Positions 39,101 to 51,960 are shown, counted from the stretch's first letter. The stretch: DNA of 64,000 nt from Triops longicaudatus (GCA_022885665.1 JAGQDJ010000222.1:16656-80655), one strand, 5' to 3'. Numbers and translations: made by a program. Notes: generated from the letters alone by a model not told the origin.

Positions 39101-40429
39101 ATATGTGCACATTACAAAAGAAGTTTGGCAAAATCATGCCAAGATACCATGAGAGTAGGTGGTTGCTCGCCCCTTCCCTCCAATCCGCCCTCAACCAGGG
39201 CCAGGGGCTCCGGGACAATAGCGTCGGGACCTCCCCGGACCTATTCGTCCCGTGGCAACAGCCACGCTTGCAAACAAGGTCCACCATCATTCTGATTTTA
39301 AGTGTTTACTTTAGCAGTCCATTGAAACGCGAACATTTGGATTCAAGATTTATCCGCCTTAATCTAAAATTCCTCAAAACTAAAAACTTATTTGCAATTA
39401 CACAATTAATCATTTCCTGAATAATGAAGATCAAAGTAAATTTCACGAATTACTGAAACTATTATTTCATGTGAACCAGAAAATCTATGCCGTTGTCTAA
39501 CTTGAATCAATGTCTTGGAAAAACTATTTCACGTACTGTATTTCATTTTCGATTTTTCTTAGCCATTGTTTTTCATATTAAATACCAATATGGGCCTAAG
39601 CCTATTACCGGGTTTTAGCCGTTTTCTTTATATACGAACAAATAATAAAAATTCTTCTTATAACGATGCTATGGAAGAAATAAATACGTCGCAGTCTAAA
39701 TAATAAGAGAAAAGCGTATGCAACTACGTTCTCACTAAGATAGTACCTTACATGTATTCAGTTATGTAACACAAGCGGAGTAAAGCCTTCTAATTAATGT
39801 TCCAGATTTTTTTATAGAGATCCACTGTTGCGTCACTAGATGCCCTATTGGAGCAGCCGACATCACAAGTTTACGTTGTGTAAGAAAGAAGTTAACCAAT
39901 GCACTAACGAATAAATTCAGAACAATTATAAACTTTAAAACAAATCTAATAATTTCAGCGATTCAATTAAGACCATGTGTGTCCGATTAATAACAAAAAT
40001 GGCAACAATTATTAAGTCGCTCATGCATTTAGGTAAGGCTAAAATCGACCGTATTTTGGGCCTGGCACGAAAATAATAATATTTTTTTTTTTATTCAAGA
40101 ACATGTAATATGAATAATGAATAAGGAAAGCTCATCTAAAATTGGTTCTATAAATTTAAATGGTAACTAACAATAAGTGACCTTCAGGGATTCTTTGAAG
40201 GCGAAATCCTTTGGACATTTGCCTTTCAGTAGCAAAGTAAGACTAACAAAATGGTAGTAATTAGCGGCTCCCATGAAAAGGGAACCCGTCTACATTGACC
40301 TTCATGACGTCGTGTAGGGAGGAGACAAATGTAATCTTTCGAGCGTTACAAAACTGGAAGCTGCGCTTAAATACAGAAGTGTGTACTGGACACAACAATA
40401 TGGCAACGTCGCAATGAGCCATGAAAAAA
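36101..40429. other. Spacer between the inverted gene pair
   Basis: About 4.3 kb of mostly AT-rich DNA. A GC-rich patch lies at about 39155-39285. A small cysteine-containing open frame (38022-38150 region) is discussed among the findings. No confident gene. Confidence 0.5.
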
Positions 40430-40493
40430 ATCCTTTCACTGTGAAGGATAAACTCCTCGTAAGCAAGTAATGAAGGACAAACTAACATTCTGG

Positions 40494-40500
40494 TATAAAT
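40494..40500 (+). promoter_or_regulatory. TATA box, Gly/Tyr peptide gene copy 2
   Basis: TATAAAT about 105 bp before the start codon. Preceded by an imperfect palindrome CCTTTCACTGTGAAGG at 40432-40447. Confidence 0.6.
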
Positions 40501-40600
40501 GGCTGCTTCAAAAAGTCGGAAAACATCATTCTTGCCCTCAAACAGTACAAGAGAAGTTCTGGCCATCCGGACGTGTTAATCTTAATCGACACAAGTTAAA

Positions 40601-40997
40601 ATGAAGGTTGTTCTGGTAAGTATTTTCAAAGACGGCAGTGATAGTGAATTCAAGTTACTTCTACTAGGCTTTCCTCGTCTGTGCCTTGCTTTTGGCTGCC
40701 GTCTTCGCTGAAGACCAAGAGGCCGAGGCATCCAAACACAAGAAACTTTACAAAAAAGGATACGGAGGATATGGCTACGGTGGTCACGGCTACGGTGGTT
40801 ACGGTGCTGCTCACTACATCAGCTACCCGACCTACCATACCAGCTATCACTACCCGACCTCGCACCACTACTACCCAGTCAGCTCGTACGGTCACGGAGG
40901 TCATGGTATTGGTGGCGGCTATGGCCACGGAGGTCATGGCATTGGTGGCGGCTACGGTCACGGTGGCTATGGCGCAGTGTACAAATCGCACTACTAA
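40601..40997 (+). CDS. Gly/Tyr/His-rich secreted peptide, copy 2 (inverted twin)
   Basis: Exon 1 is 40601-40615 (MKVVL) and exon 2 is 40668-40997; GT-AG, phase 0, 114 residues. The mature peptide is identical to that of the gene at 35539-35935; the signal peptide differs by one residue (L for M at residue 12). The two are head to head 4.7 kb apart and transcribed away from each other. The excess of silent over replacement differences (7:1) shows both are real loci under constraint, not an assembly duplicate. Confidence 0.88.
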
Positions 40998-42473
40998 ACG
41001 GCTCAACAATTATTTAATTTTTCTACAGAGATGTACGCTATCTGTCGTGAATACAGAACCTATTGTCTTCATACTAGAGATACGAACTTTCAAAGTATAA
41101 CGTTAGCTATTGCTAAAATGCTACGCTGATGCAATTAAGATTGAAATTTTATTATTGGAAGAACGGAGAACATTACGGAAGAACACTGCGAACTAGAATC
41201 ACATTACACAAGCACTATTGGCAACTGTGTGCCCTACAAAAAGAGAACCTTGGAAGAACGTGTGATAAATACGGGAGAAACTAGTTGTCGTTACCTGATT
41301 TCAGTTCGAGCTACAGAATTGCACTTTATAGGTCGTACATGAGTAGAGACATTGAACTTGACATATATTGCAGCAGCAAAAGACAGGTTTCTGTTGAAAA
41401 ATAATAGAGAACTCTTTTTTGGAAAATGTTTCGTTCTGCAAAGAAACCGTAACACATATTCCATATCGGATTATCGACCATGTTACGACAGTGTCGTTGC
41501 AGCAGAATTTTAGAAACAAACATAAAAATTTATTGAAACAAATGTAAAAAACGATAATGCATCCAATAAGCAAAACTACGAACAACTCCCATAGCAAAGG
41601 CAAGGATATAAGAAATGAATCTCGACATAGCTCGACAATCAAGACGAAGATACAAGAAACAACAGTCAAAACTAATCGGAAAGAAAAAGCAAGAATAGGA
41701 GAGTGCCACAATGATATCAAGAAATACGAAATATTCAAACCCCATCGGCATTTCGCGCATATAGCAGCAATTTTTGCATTATTGGCGCTAAGTAAAGGTA
41801 TGGTCACTATGCTAATAAAAACCGAAAAATCCCGAATTAGTACTTCTAATACTTCTAGTTCTTTTTATGCGCCGGGCTTACTTTATTGCGTACAAAATTA
41901 GTGAATTTCGCACAATGTTATCCAGTAAACGGGTCGTTTCAAGTAAATATTAAACCACAAAATCCGTTCATAGGTTGGTATTAGGTTCTTGTAAAGCCAG
42001 TGGAGTAATTCCTCGAGCGCAAGGTTAGTATCTCTGGGAAGGATTTTTTTAAAAAACGGTGCACTATATAATCAAATCGTGCTGACAATTAAGCCATAAT
42101 TAAAAATTTCCTCTTTGCTTAATTATTGAAAAATCGAAATCAGTTTCGCACGAAATTTTGCTTTTATTTTCATACTATGACGAAAAGAATGCTCAAATCG
42201 GATGGATTTTGTGGTATATTCTTCGGGTAATTGAATGAAAACAGTTCGAGCTTAAATTTTAATTTCTTCGGGCTATAAAAGAAAGAAGAAAATTACCTTC
42301 AGTGTGTTGTGGGATGATTTCTGAATTCTTGTTAATTATAAACTGGAAAATATTGACTGTTTTTGAAACGTATTAAGACATTTTTAGATATAACCTCTAT
42401 CACGTGCAGTAGATATTAAAATAGGTAATTTTACTGTAAGCATGTTTTATTGATATACGACATCCTTCGAGAA

Positions 42474-42520
42474 CCCCCCCCCACACACACAAAAAAAACA
42501 AAAAAAAACAAAAAAAAAAC
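42474..42520. repeat. Low-complexity C then CA/A-rich run
   Basis: A run of C, then CA repeats, then A-rich units interrupted by single C. Confidence 0.8.
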
Positions 42521-44639
42521 ATGTAACTCGCCTAAGCTTGGTCTTTGTACCGGTGCCGTATGTTTTATCGAAAACCTACTTTTTGGTAACAAGAAAGTAT
42601 TTTCTTAGTGCTTTCTTCCTTTATAATTTCTTAATAACAAGATCCTAGGTAGCCAGGAGACTAATTTTGAATGGATATAGCTTCTTTATCTAGCCTTAAC
42701 ACGAAGTCGAAAAATAGAAAGCCGAAATCAAATCGCTCGTCCATTACGCTTAGGCGAATTTGAATATCGCCAGGAAATTGCATTCTGGCAATAGCTTACC
42801 TAGATTCCTAGTACCAAATATTGAGTCATTATATATTGCTACATCTGTAATTTCAAGTTTTAGACACGAAACACTGGTCAGAGTTAATTACTAGAAGAAC
42901 TACTCGGTGAAATTAGATTTTTAAGAAAATTTTAAGCCAATTTGAAAGAGAATTAGAGGCAAAAATATATACACAACATCTAGTTATCACTTTGTTTGCA
43001 AAATAGCTCTTCTGGGTAGATGAATCAAATGAGATTTGACAGTTTTAAAATCATAATCATTTTTTTTCCTTATGCAAAAGGACAAATTAAATAGATTTGA
43101 AACTTTTTCGCATTTTGGAAGATTTGAAGATTTTTGTACGAAAGTTATTGTCAATTTAACGAAGACGCATGAAATGTAGAGTTAAAATTATTTAAAGAAA
43201 TATCGCCACATTACTTTGTTGTCTACAAAAATTGCCACACCCAAATATGAGGCGTCAGTTGCATAGTTCTTTCCCTTCAACGCTCCCTTCTTAGATGAAA
43301 ACAATATATTCTATGAGAAATTATTTTATGTACAAGGCGTGCCAAAAGACGCTATCGCCAATCGCTTCCTCAAGGTTAATGACATGGGAAATTGTGTGGA
43401 TGATAACGCTCTTACAGTTAAACAATTTTAAAAACAGTTTTTGTTGTAAAATTTTGAAAGGCACTGCCTAATGGACAACTAAGAGATTTTTTGAAAAATC
43501 ACAATGATAATTTTTAATGAGTCGAGGAAATGTTCAACTTTTTAATATATTCGAATTCCACGAAATGAGGTTTTCATCTAGTGAATATGGCAATCCAGCG
43601 TCCCGTGTGGATCTAGATTAAAAGACAGTGCAATATACGCATCGTTTATGTATGCACATTACACATGGAGGCTTTCATGGATGATATGATGGAAAAGAAT
43701 GAACACTGCTTTATTTGTTTCGTGCAATCTTTTAACAACTAGCCGAACGTTAACATTAACTATTTTCATTACTATTACATTAACATTACTATTTCAAAAA
43801 GTAGTCGCAGTCCGTTAATACAAGCTTTAAAAAATATGCAGACTATGCCTGGAATAACACATGAATACTGAGCAAACTTTTCCCACATTGCATGATTTTC
43901 TCTCGCAAGGTCAACTCCTTCCATTCTACAAGCAACCTTTCGATCCCACGCGAATAGGGGAATTGCTACAATCGCGTCGAAGCTTAACCCTTGGGAAAAT
44001 CCAGCATACGGCAGGACAGTTTCAATGCTTCCATGCGTTACTTTGCATATGTAGTATTTGAGCAATTCATACATATCTTCTAGTGAAGAATAAAACATTT
44101 TGATTGAAAGCTCTGATTTCTTTACCCTGGATATTAATTAATTACTTTACAAACTTAGTTTTTCGACATAGCATTCAATTCATATAAGTAAAAAGTAACT
44201 AGAAACTTTAATGCAAACAATCAAGCAGAAAGTGGATGGAGTACAAGATAATTATAAATAGTTTTTAAACTGACAGCGGTTCTTGTCAATTGCATAGAAT
44301 GAGAACTAAATCTGATTTCCTTTTATCGCCTATTCGCCTGGGCGGTTAAACTGCCTCATGGGCTGAGCTTCCAGGTAAGCTCACGCAAGGGAATGTTTGA
44401 AAGCTTCCGTTTTGCACCGATTTGCCTGTGGTGCTCCTGCAATGAATTTGCGAACTAAAGGTGAGAATAGGAGTACGACAGTAGTACCATCTCTGGAACG
44501 ATCCCAGCCTTGGAAAGCGGTAAAAACGAATGAAACTAGCTAATATTAATAGCTTAATTGCCAACAGTGCATAGTTTTTTTTTGTCACTGTAATTAATTT
44601 CGTAAGACTTGCAATAATTTATTTTTCTTTTTGTCTTGA

Positions 44640-44668
44640 GGGGTGGTGGGGTGGTTGGGGCTTGGGGG
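44640..44668 (+). other. G-quadruplex-forming motif
   Basis: Four runs of at least four G separated by loops of 4, 5 and 3 bases, in otherwise AT-rich DNA. It fits the strict G4 consensus. Function unknown. Confidence 0.7.
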
Positions 44669-47458
44669 ACTTTTCTTGGGCCTAGGGGCGTAGGGAGGTT
44701 GAACACCACCGCAAATGAGAAAATGGCTTGGAACTGCATGACAATCATCGTTAAGAGACAAAAATGTTGACGTTCACTTTTTTGGTACGGCGGCATTTAA
44801 TTCAATCGGTCAAAACAGTTAAGAAGATAAAAGAAAAAAAGCGGACGAAAAGGACGAGACTTCATTAGCCGGGGTCGCTTCCGATGGTTCCGAGGTGGCG
44901 AAAACAGGGTTTAGCTCGCCTTCCTCGTTTGTTATTGCGTCTTTGGTCTTACGTTTGGCACGCACCTTAAAGCGTATCTAAACTCCGATGTTCAAAACTT
45001 GCGTACCTGGAGCCTTGGGCGAGTTTTTTAGAATTTGTACGACACCAAAATTTGAAAATTTTTTCTGGCAAGTAACAGATTCATCAGCATTACAGATTGA
45101 CGTATGAAATAATGTAGAAGAACTTACGTAGAAGTTCGAACTTGCTAACGGAAGTTTTGTCTTGTAACTTTGTGAAGTTGCACTTCCTTGCTTAAATAAA
45201 GGTACTCATAGGTCCTAATTCATATGAGCAAATGACGATTGTTAGCTTGAGGTCGGCGAACTTTATGTCCTCTCGCAGGACGGCTCGAACTTTCACAGTT
45301 CATCGTATAAGTTATGAGTTCAAGTACAGTATAGTACATTGCTAGAAAAACGACCGTAGCCAACGGCCGTATACTCTTTCCACATGACACTTGCGTGAGG
45401 TTGGACCTCAATATGCGACTGTTTCGTTTTTAGTTCACAAAAACACGTGAAGGGAACATTTATTGTTAGCCAGATATTTCGCAGAATGTAGCGCAGTCTT
45501 ATTAACATTGCTTTTCATTTAAAAACATAGTTACGTCTGAATGGCCTTGTTTATTATTTCTAGATGAAATTTTATATTTTCCATTTCAATAAAATCAATA
45601 CAAACCAGACTACATAAATTATATAGCTAAAAAGTTTTATTAATAATCATTAGATTGCAATTGTATATGAATAATAATGCTTTAAATGTATACCATAGCT
45701 GGCATACTGATTTCTGAGACGTTAAATTTTAGAACGACGAAAAACAGAATCAGAATCTTTTCATTTTCGTCAACTGCCTTTTCATTTGTTACTTCTGCCG
45801 CTCATCAAATTAATTCAGGTTTCATAAATTTTAGCTCCATTACTCTAAAACTGCGGAACGAACTAAAATTTGTCAAACAATTAAGGTCGTATAATGCTGT
45901 TTTGGTAATAGAATTTTGTTTATAGATTATCTCCAACTTTTGGCAATGAAAACATTTTATGAATTATGTCCTAAATTCGTTCCTGTTTCCGTAACGCTTC
46001 TCAAAACTAATAACGACTCAAACCAATAACATTTATTTTATCTAACGATATCGCAAAAAATTCTTTAGTTTTACAATAAATTAGACAAAAAATAAAAAAA
46101 AAATCACAATTAATTCAGAAAGTGATGTGCTGGAACATTACGGTCCAGTTTTAATACACTAAAGTAGCCCTTTGGACATTGCAGAAAATTTAAATGTCAG
46201 GAGGTATGGGTAGATACGAAAGAAGTGAAAATTAACTTGAAATCAAGATTACTGTTTTCGTGTCGCAGAGAAATCACACTGGAATGGACATTTTGAAGTT
46301 AAATCAAACCAAGTATGAAAGTAAAGCTATTCTGTCAAATAATTTTACGGTTTCAAAACGTTCAAACCCGAATAAAGAAACTAGAACGCAGTAAGTCTTC
46401 TTAAAAACGTCTTGCAGCCCATAAACCACAGAAAATAATAAATATGCGAAGAGAGGGAGAGAGTGCAGATCCTTGCGGATCTTCGCCAACAACCAAGTTT
46501 CCCTTTCACTAGTTTACTTAATCGCAATTGGTTAACGGTAAAAGAAGGTACTCGATAACCGTTCGGGTTTTAACGACTTTGTTCCCACGAAAGGAAGAAA
46601 AATTAAGTTGTTTAAGAAGATAAGCTCACTTTTTACACTTGTTTCACCGAGTTTATTTTTTTCGTATTTTCAAATCTATGACAACTATTATCGATTTCAA
46701 CGCTATTTTTGAGTAAAAAGTGAAACAAAAGTAAAAATAGCAAATAAATCAAAACACAAGTCAGTCACGAAGTTTACTTGCATTTTTGTACATTTCTGAA
46801 AATGACCATACATGAAATAGAATAAGAATGGTTAAAAGGCCTAAGTTTTGTCACTTTTCATTTCCTCTTAAGCAACCTTACTGGAAATTGACGCTTTCAC
46901 TGAATACTTTTGTTCACAGAAAGTGTAAATACATCCAACTGAAAAAGCGATTTTTTTTTTGCAATTATCTCGTTGTGCTGGAAAATATACATCATCCTTA
47001 CTAAATAAGTCACGTCGATAGTAACTTGAATTGTACTGAAACCGATGTTTCATTTATATCTGCAACAATTGGGTTTTTAATAATTTAATTTTATAATTTT
47101 ATTCAATTTTAAAATTTTACTTATATTTATTTTATTGTAATTTTACAATTTTATTTAATCTTATAAACTCCAATACGTTCTGATGTGTACTACTTGTCTT
47201 TAGGGTTAAAATTTTGGGCTTACACATGGGCACACTTTAAAACATTAGGTATAATTATCCTTGAAAGGTACGTAACTTGCCTATAAGACAAAAAGAAACC
47301 AACGAGACTAAAACAGAACTGGTATAAAAAAAAATCCCATAAAAGCTCATTCAAGCAGAAAGTAGAAAAATGAAGGCCAGCATCTCTTTTCCAAGACTCT
47401 CCAAGTTAACTCTTCACTTTCATTTGTGGGCCGTACAAAGCGGTTACGCTCCTCTTGA

Positions 47459-47465
47459 TATAAAA
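47459..47465 (+). promoter_or_regulatory. TATA box, Gly/Tyr/Ser peptide gene
   Basis: TATAAAA, with an arthropod-type initiator TCAGT at 47487-47491, 28 bp downstream. A TTCACTTTCATT motif (GAAAGTGAA on the other strand) lies at 47413-47424. Confidence 0.65.
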
Positions 47466-47557
47466 GCAGCACTGACCAGGGATGCATCAGTGTAGCTCGA
47501 AGGTCCCTGACAAAAAGAAAATCCGCAAGCACCGTGTTAACATTGACATTTGAAACC

Positions 47558-48071
47558 ATGAAAGCTTTCTTGGTAAATGGTTTTGTGCAAACTTTTAAGA
47601 AGATTTTTTCTACGCTACACTAGTGCAATTTATTAACTAAAAATAACTTTTTGTTAGATTTGCACCATGTCGGTGGTAATGGTGGCGTCCGCCTTCGCCG
47701 AAGATCTCACGGCTCAGGCCGGCAAAGCAAAAGGATATAGGTCTGCTGGTTATGGTGGCTATGGTGGCTATGGCAGTTACGGTGGCTACGGAGGATCCAG
47801 TGGGTACGGCGGTTATGGCGGTTACAGCGGCTACGGTGGTTCTACCGGATACGGCAGTTATGGAGGCCCAAGTGGTTATGGCGGCTACGGAGCTTCTAGC
47901 TACTCCAGTTATCCAACGTACTCCTCGAGTCACTATTACCCAACTGTTTACTACTACCCAAAACCCACGTATTCCGCGGGTAGCTATGGTGGTAGCTACG
48001 GCAGTGGCTATGGCAGTGGATATAGCGGTGGCTATGGTGGCTATCGCCCGACTTATTCGTCTCACTACTAA
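47558..48071 (+). CDS. Gly/Tyr/Ser-rich secreted peptide, third family member
   Basis: Exon 1 is 47558-47572 (15 nt, MKAFL) and exon 2 is 47658-48071, 142 residues. The signal peptide MKAFLICTMSVVMVASAFA precedes EDLTAQAGKAKGYRSAGYGG. About eight GYGGYGGS-type repeats follow, then a Tyr-rich core (YSSYPTYSSSHYYPTVYYYP), a second Gly/Ser/Tyr run and the ending YSSHY. The gene plan is that of the twin genes: 5-codon first exon, phase-0 intron, signal, ED start, Gly/Tyr arms around a YPTY core, and C-terminal HY. Histidine is largely replaced by Ser. Function unassigned (antimicrobial or structural peptide are the family-level options). Confidence 0.88.
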
Positions 48072-48130
48072 AGTGAAATTACATCTGAATTATGCTTTCT
48101 AACAAGATGCTGTGTATTATTAAGGAATCA

Positions 48131-48136
48131 AATAAA
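48131..48136 (+). terminator. Polyadenylation signal
   Basis: AATAAA 60 nt after the stop of the peptide gene at 47558-48071. Confidence 0.7.
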
Positions 48137-51100
48137 GTATTTAATCAACCATAAAGTCTTCTCTTGAATGTTTTGGACTTTGAATTAAACTTATTGGGAA
48201 AAATAGTTTTTGCGTCAAAGAAATTCATTAAATAAGAAATGTTGGAGGCGCTACGGTTAAATAAATCTTACACTTAAAGAACTTGGTTAAATAGTTGCAG
48301 AATACGCGAATAATAATGCAAATATGTGCAACATATAAGACGTAATGTTAGCATAACAACGCGTACACTTAATACTATTTCAGGCTAACTACCAGGTTCA
48401 GGCTGTTTCACACGATAACGATAAAAAGGCAGAACAGCCTTTAAATGTACATAATATTCCTATACATCAATTACTGAAAATGATTCAGGGACATTACGGA
48501 AAGTCTAATATATTTTATCGCATTTGTTGCGGAATAAATTTTGCAGTAATAATATAATTCTGTGTTTCGTATGCCTTCAACATCTTGACGGAAAATTTGC
48601 TAGTAAATTTAGAACATAAAGAGCCAAATTTTAAAATTTCGAAAGTGTCGTGAAAAGTAGTACGATACTTGGCTTAGGATTTATTACATCTAGGCCTACG
48701 GTTTCCTAATTTTGATCGACTGATAGCTCCCAAAATATTTAAAATTTTATTCTGACTGAAATTTGCTTAGAACGGCTTAAATGCCCCTTAAATTTCATAT
48801 TTATAAAATTACCTTATCTTTCAGAGCTTGCATATTACAAATTACAGGGAAAGATAAATAGGGTTACCAATTTGGTTCTATCGGTAAATTGGTTTATGAA
48901 GTGAAGTAGAAAAATACCCATAAATCAATCATGCTAATGTCTGTTTTAAAAGCACTTCAAAAGTCAGCGCAAGATTAGAATTTTTTTGTCGTAACATGTA
49001 CCAAACTGCCCTTCTGTAAAATTCGAGAATTATTGTACTGTATTGAGCAATTTATAATGAGAAAACGAAAAGAGCTATAAGAGACAAAGAGAACAACGAA
49101 CTTAAAGTCGTTGCGACCTCTAGGAAAACATATATAAATAATTTAAAAAAAAAACGAAATCATATAAGCTAGTACGGGATAATTATTAATGCATGGCCAT
49201 AAGTTGCTTAGAAAATTAAAACTACACAAGTTATTCTTTCTAGGCAGTGTGTAATCATTGGTAGTATGATTATACACTCTTTCAGTGCTACTGCTTTAAA
49301 ACAGGAGCTCGTCTATCACATTTCTGTTAATATTTCTTTGCGCTTCGAGTAACCAAGAAAGAGCTTAAGAAGTCAAAGTTTTCCAACAGTCGTGTTCTAC
49401 TTTTGTTAAACCTATTATGGTATACCCGAACATTAGCAGGCCTACGGTGTTAATCGGGATGACACCACTTCAACGCAAGTCGTTTGTATCATATGGGCCT
49501 ACACGTGGATGCTCATAGTCCATATTCACAACGCGTTGGATAGCTTGGATATTCACAACGCATTTTTCAAGAATTACGACATTTTGACGCTTTTGTCTGC
49601 CTTACGAGTAAAAATACTAATATGTTTCATGTAATTAGTACGAAGCAGATCAGCAAGAGCTTACTAAAATTGTTGGTTGCTTACGTGAACAAGTTCCACT
49701 AAATGGTGCTATATAGCTTTTGCCAAATGGATCTAAAAATGCGTTTGCCCATATTCTCACCTTAATTTTATTCGATTACAACGAACTATGTAGCTTTGCG
49801 ACACAGTCTCGTCTTCCGCTTTCATTGGCAATTGCATGGCGTCAATATTCTTAACATTTCCTCTAATTACTCAGTTGTTCAAAACATTTTAACAACGTGT
49901 ACTATGTAATTTGTATTATAATTCAAAAGACTACTGTCAACAAGTTGTATTGAAATATTGATAGTTTTTTTTAGTGAAGTCATGAGCTATTAGCATGCAT
50001 TTACGCTATGTTATGCATCACCCAAGAACCTTCACAAACATGGTAGTACAGTAGAATTTCCTTACAACGAAACCATTTATAACAAACTGCCGGCTGCAAT
50101 GGACAGATTTCAATATCCCGAGGTATTTAGGAGTTTAGAAAAAGCGCCTGTGATGGGGAACTTCAGATGTACCGAAAAAGTAGACTGTTCCTAACGGGTT
50201 TGCCATAACGAGATTCTGCTGTAGCTGAGAAACATATTTTTGTTTGCTTCCACAAATTTTTTTCTTCCTTCAGGGTTAGTTTTGTGTTTATTTTGAAGTA
50301 TTAATCCAGGAAAGTATTAGATTTACCAAAACGGTTCTCTCGAAAGAATTGTTGCCCCAAAAGAGAACTGTACCGAATCGAACATATTTTCGATAATTTT
50401 ACCGAGTTCTATACTTTTTTTTTATATGCGTTTAAACGTGAATTTCATTTTGTTAACTTTTCAAGTTGTCAACTACCTTCCGGCCTCACGCGGTTGACAA
50501 AATCGAAGTTCTACTCAATTTGTCATTATTCTTTTTTATTTCATTAGTCCGCCATATCTTGTGCAACCTGTTTTTACCGTACTTGGGCCACATTCACAAT
50601 AAACACACAAGGAAATTGTGCAAATGCAAATATCCAGGAATTCTATATTCTCACTTTTCAAAAAGGATGAAACAATAAACTACTGTTTTCTAAGCTTTCA
50701 AAGAACTCCTTGTTGAGCTGTGCATTAGACACAACTAAAATTGGCAAAGAACCAAAGCTCAACGAAGTAAAACTGTTGAAAAAGAGGCCCCCAGAGAAAA
50801 CTTGACTGATCGGACGCTCTGCTATTTTATCATTAACAACAATGAAGACTGGGAAGCAAGTCTGCTCGGAAAAAAACTCCCACCGCACAGAAGAACAATA
50901 AGATAATCATACAGTAGAAATGGGTAGAAACGTGACGAAGCGAAAAACGTTTGATTAAATAGGTTCCAGTAAATCCAAAACATGCATTTAACCGAGTCAC
51001 GCAATTAAGACGGTAAAAGAAGACAAGAGGACTAAAACGAGATTCGCTTATAACGTTGCGTGGAATAAAAGTAGCCTGGCTGTCTTAAATCTCAAAGCAT

Positions 51101-51790
51101 TTTTTAACATAGGTATCGTATTCCTTTAGAAATTATAGTTTATCCGTTCATTTTGTTTTAATGCCTTTTTTTTACTGCGACTGATGTAGCTTTCCTTGGA
51201 ATCTTTAGAAGCATACTCCCTTTGCATAACCCACTATTAAACAAATTTTTCATACATTTATTACGCTGTTTGTCATGCTTGCTCTTTGGGTCTCCATTAA
51301 TGGAAACCTTTTATTTTATTGATGCAGGATTTTTCTCTATAATTTTATATGTTTAAATTCAACTAAAGTAAAGCTTGCATTTCTTATTGGTTTTTAACTA
51401 CTAGCTTATATTAGTTGGAATTTTATTTTACACTGGTAATTCTATAAATTATTTAAAGGTTTAACAAACTTTCCTTCAATTCGCTTACATGTCGCCAATT
51501 TAAAAGGAAGTGTTGAATATCGCTGGACAAGGGTACGCATATATGCTATATCCACTGAAAGAAAAAGAAAATACATTTCTGTTTCCTTAAACTCGTGCGT
51601 TCTAGTTTTCCTTGCTACTTCCCAGTGCAACAAAACTTCGAGATAAAGCAAAGAAACGTCACTAAAACTTATAGCCCCGCTTATCCTCTTACAAACCTAA
51701 TTATAGCAATTATCTCACGTAACGTATAACAACATATGGTTTTAAAGACGCAAGATGAAAATTCATTTTGCAAGCGTGCGATGCTCTGAT
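48137..51790. other. Intergenic stretch with one MITE
   Basis: AT-rich, no supported gene. A pogo-like MITE sits at 50049-50221. Confidence 0.5.
50049..50221. mobile_element. pogo/Tigger-like MITE with TA target duplication
   Basis: 173 bp flanked by TA on both sides (50047-50048 and 50222-50223). Inverted termini CAGTAGAATTTCCTTACAAC and CAGCAGAATCTCGTTATGGC. Best preserved of the family of about 170 bp in this window. Confidence 0.75.
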
Positions 51791-51791
51791 T

Positions 51792-51936
51792 TTTCACTTT
51801 CGCTATCCCAGTGCAGCGAACGAAACAGTTTCACATCGCGGTGGGCAGGCTGGGCTAATGCATTACATATATAGGACAAACAGGAACATCTATTGCGTAA
51901 CTACTTAGACCGCCTTCTCAAAAGTTTCACTTTCAC
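51792..51936 (+). promoter_or_regulatory. Cluster of ISRE/IRF-like GAAA-repeat motifs upstream of a Gly/Tyr peptide gene
   Basis: AGTTTCACTTTCAC (51923-51936) fits the vertebrate ISRE consensus AGTTTCNNTTTCNY. TTTCACTTTCGCT (51792-51804) is a second near-match. Both lie within 170 bp of the TATA box at 51961. Many arthropods other than Drosophila retain IRF-family genes. Binding is inferred only. Confidence 0.35.
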
Positions 51937-51960
51937 TTTTTCGATATTTCAGCGTTTCTG

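Larger units (their letters stand above)
40430..41065. repeat. Right arm of the inverted duplication
   Basis: Reverse complement partner of about 35465-36100, with a 4.3-kb loop between. Shares the CTTTCACT motif, TATA box, leader, intron and 3' flank up to roughly 65 bp beyond the stop. Confidence 0.8.
41066..47412. other. Gene-poor stretch
   Basis: About 6.3 kb, AT-rich, with no gene I can support. It contains a C/A-rich low-complexity run at 42474-42520, a G-quadruplex motif at 44640-44668 and a possible decayed coding tract at 44843-45205 (-). A 168-codon open frame at 41301-41807 (-) is hydrophobic throughout but matches nothing I know. Confidence 0.5.

Noticed and set aside
39155..39285. 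GC-rich patch that resembled a SINE or tRNA-derived sequence
   Set aside because: No A and B boxes at proper spacing, no poly(A) or simple tail, no flanking duplication found.
41301..41807. 168-codon hydrophobic frame on the minus strand
   Set aside because: AT-rich DNA readily gives long hydrophobic frames; no known receptor or transporter motif, no supporting neighbouring exons. A chemoreceptor fragment was considered and could not be supported.
43775..44098. 107-codon frame on the minus strand
   Set aside because: No domain, no plausible splice sites in frame, AT-rich setting.
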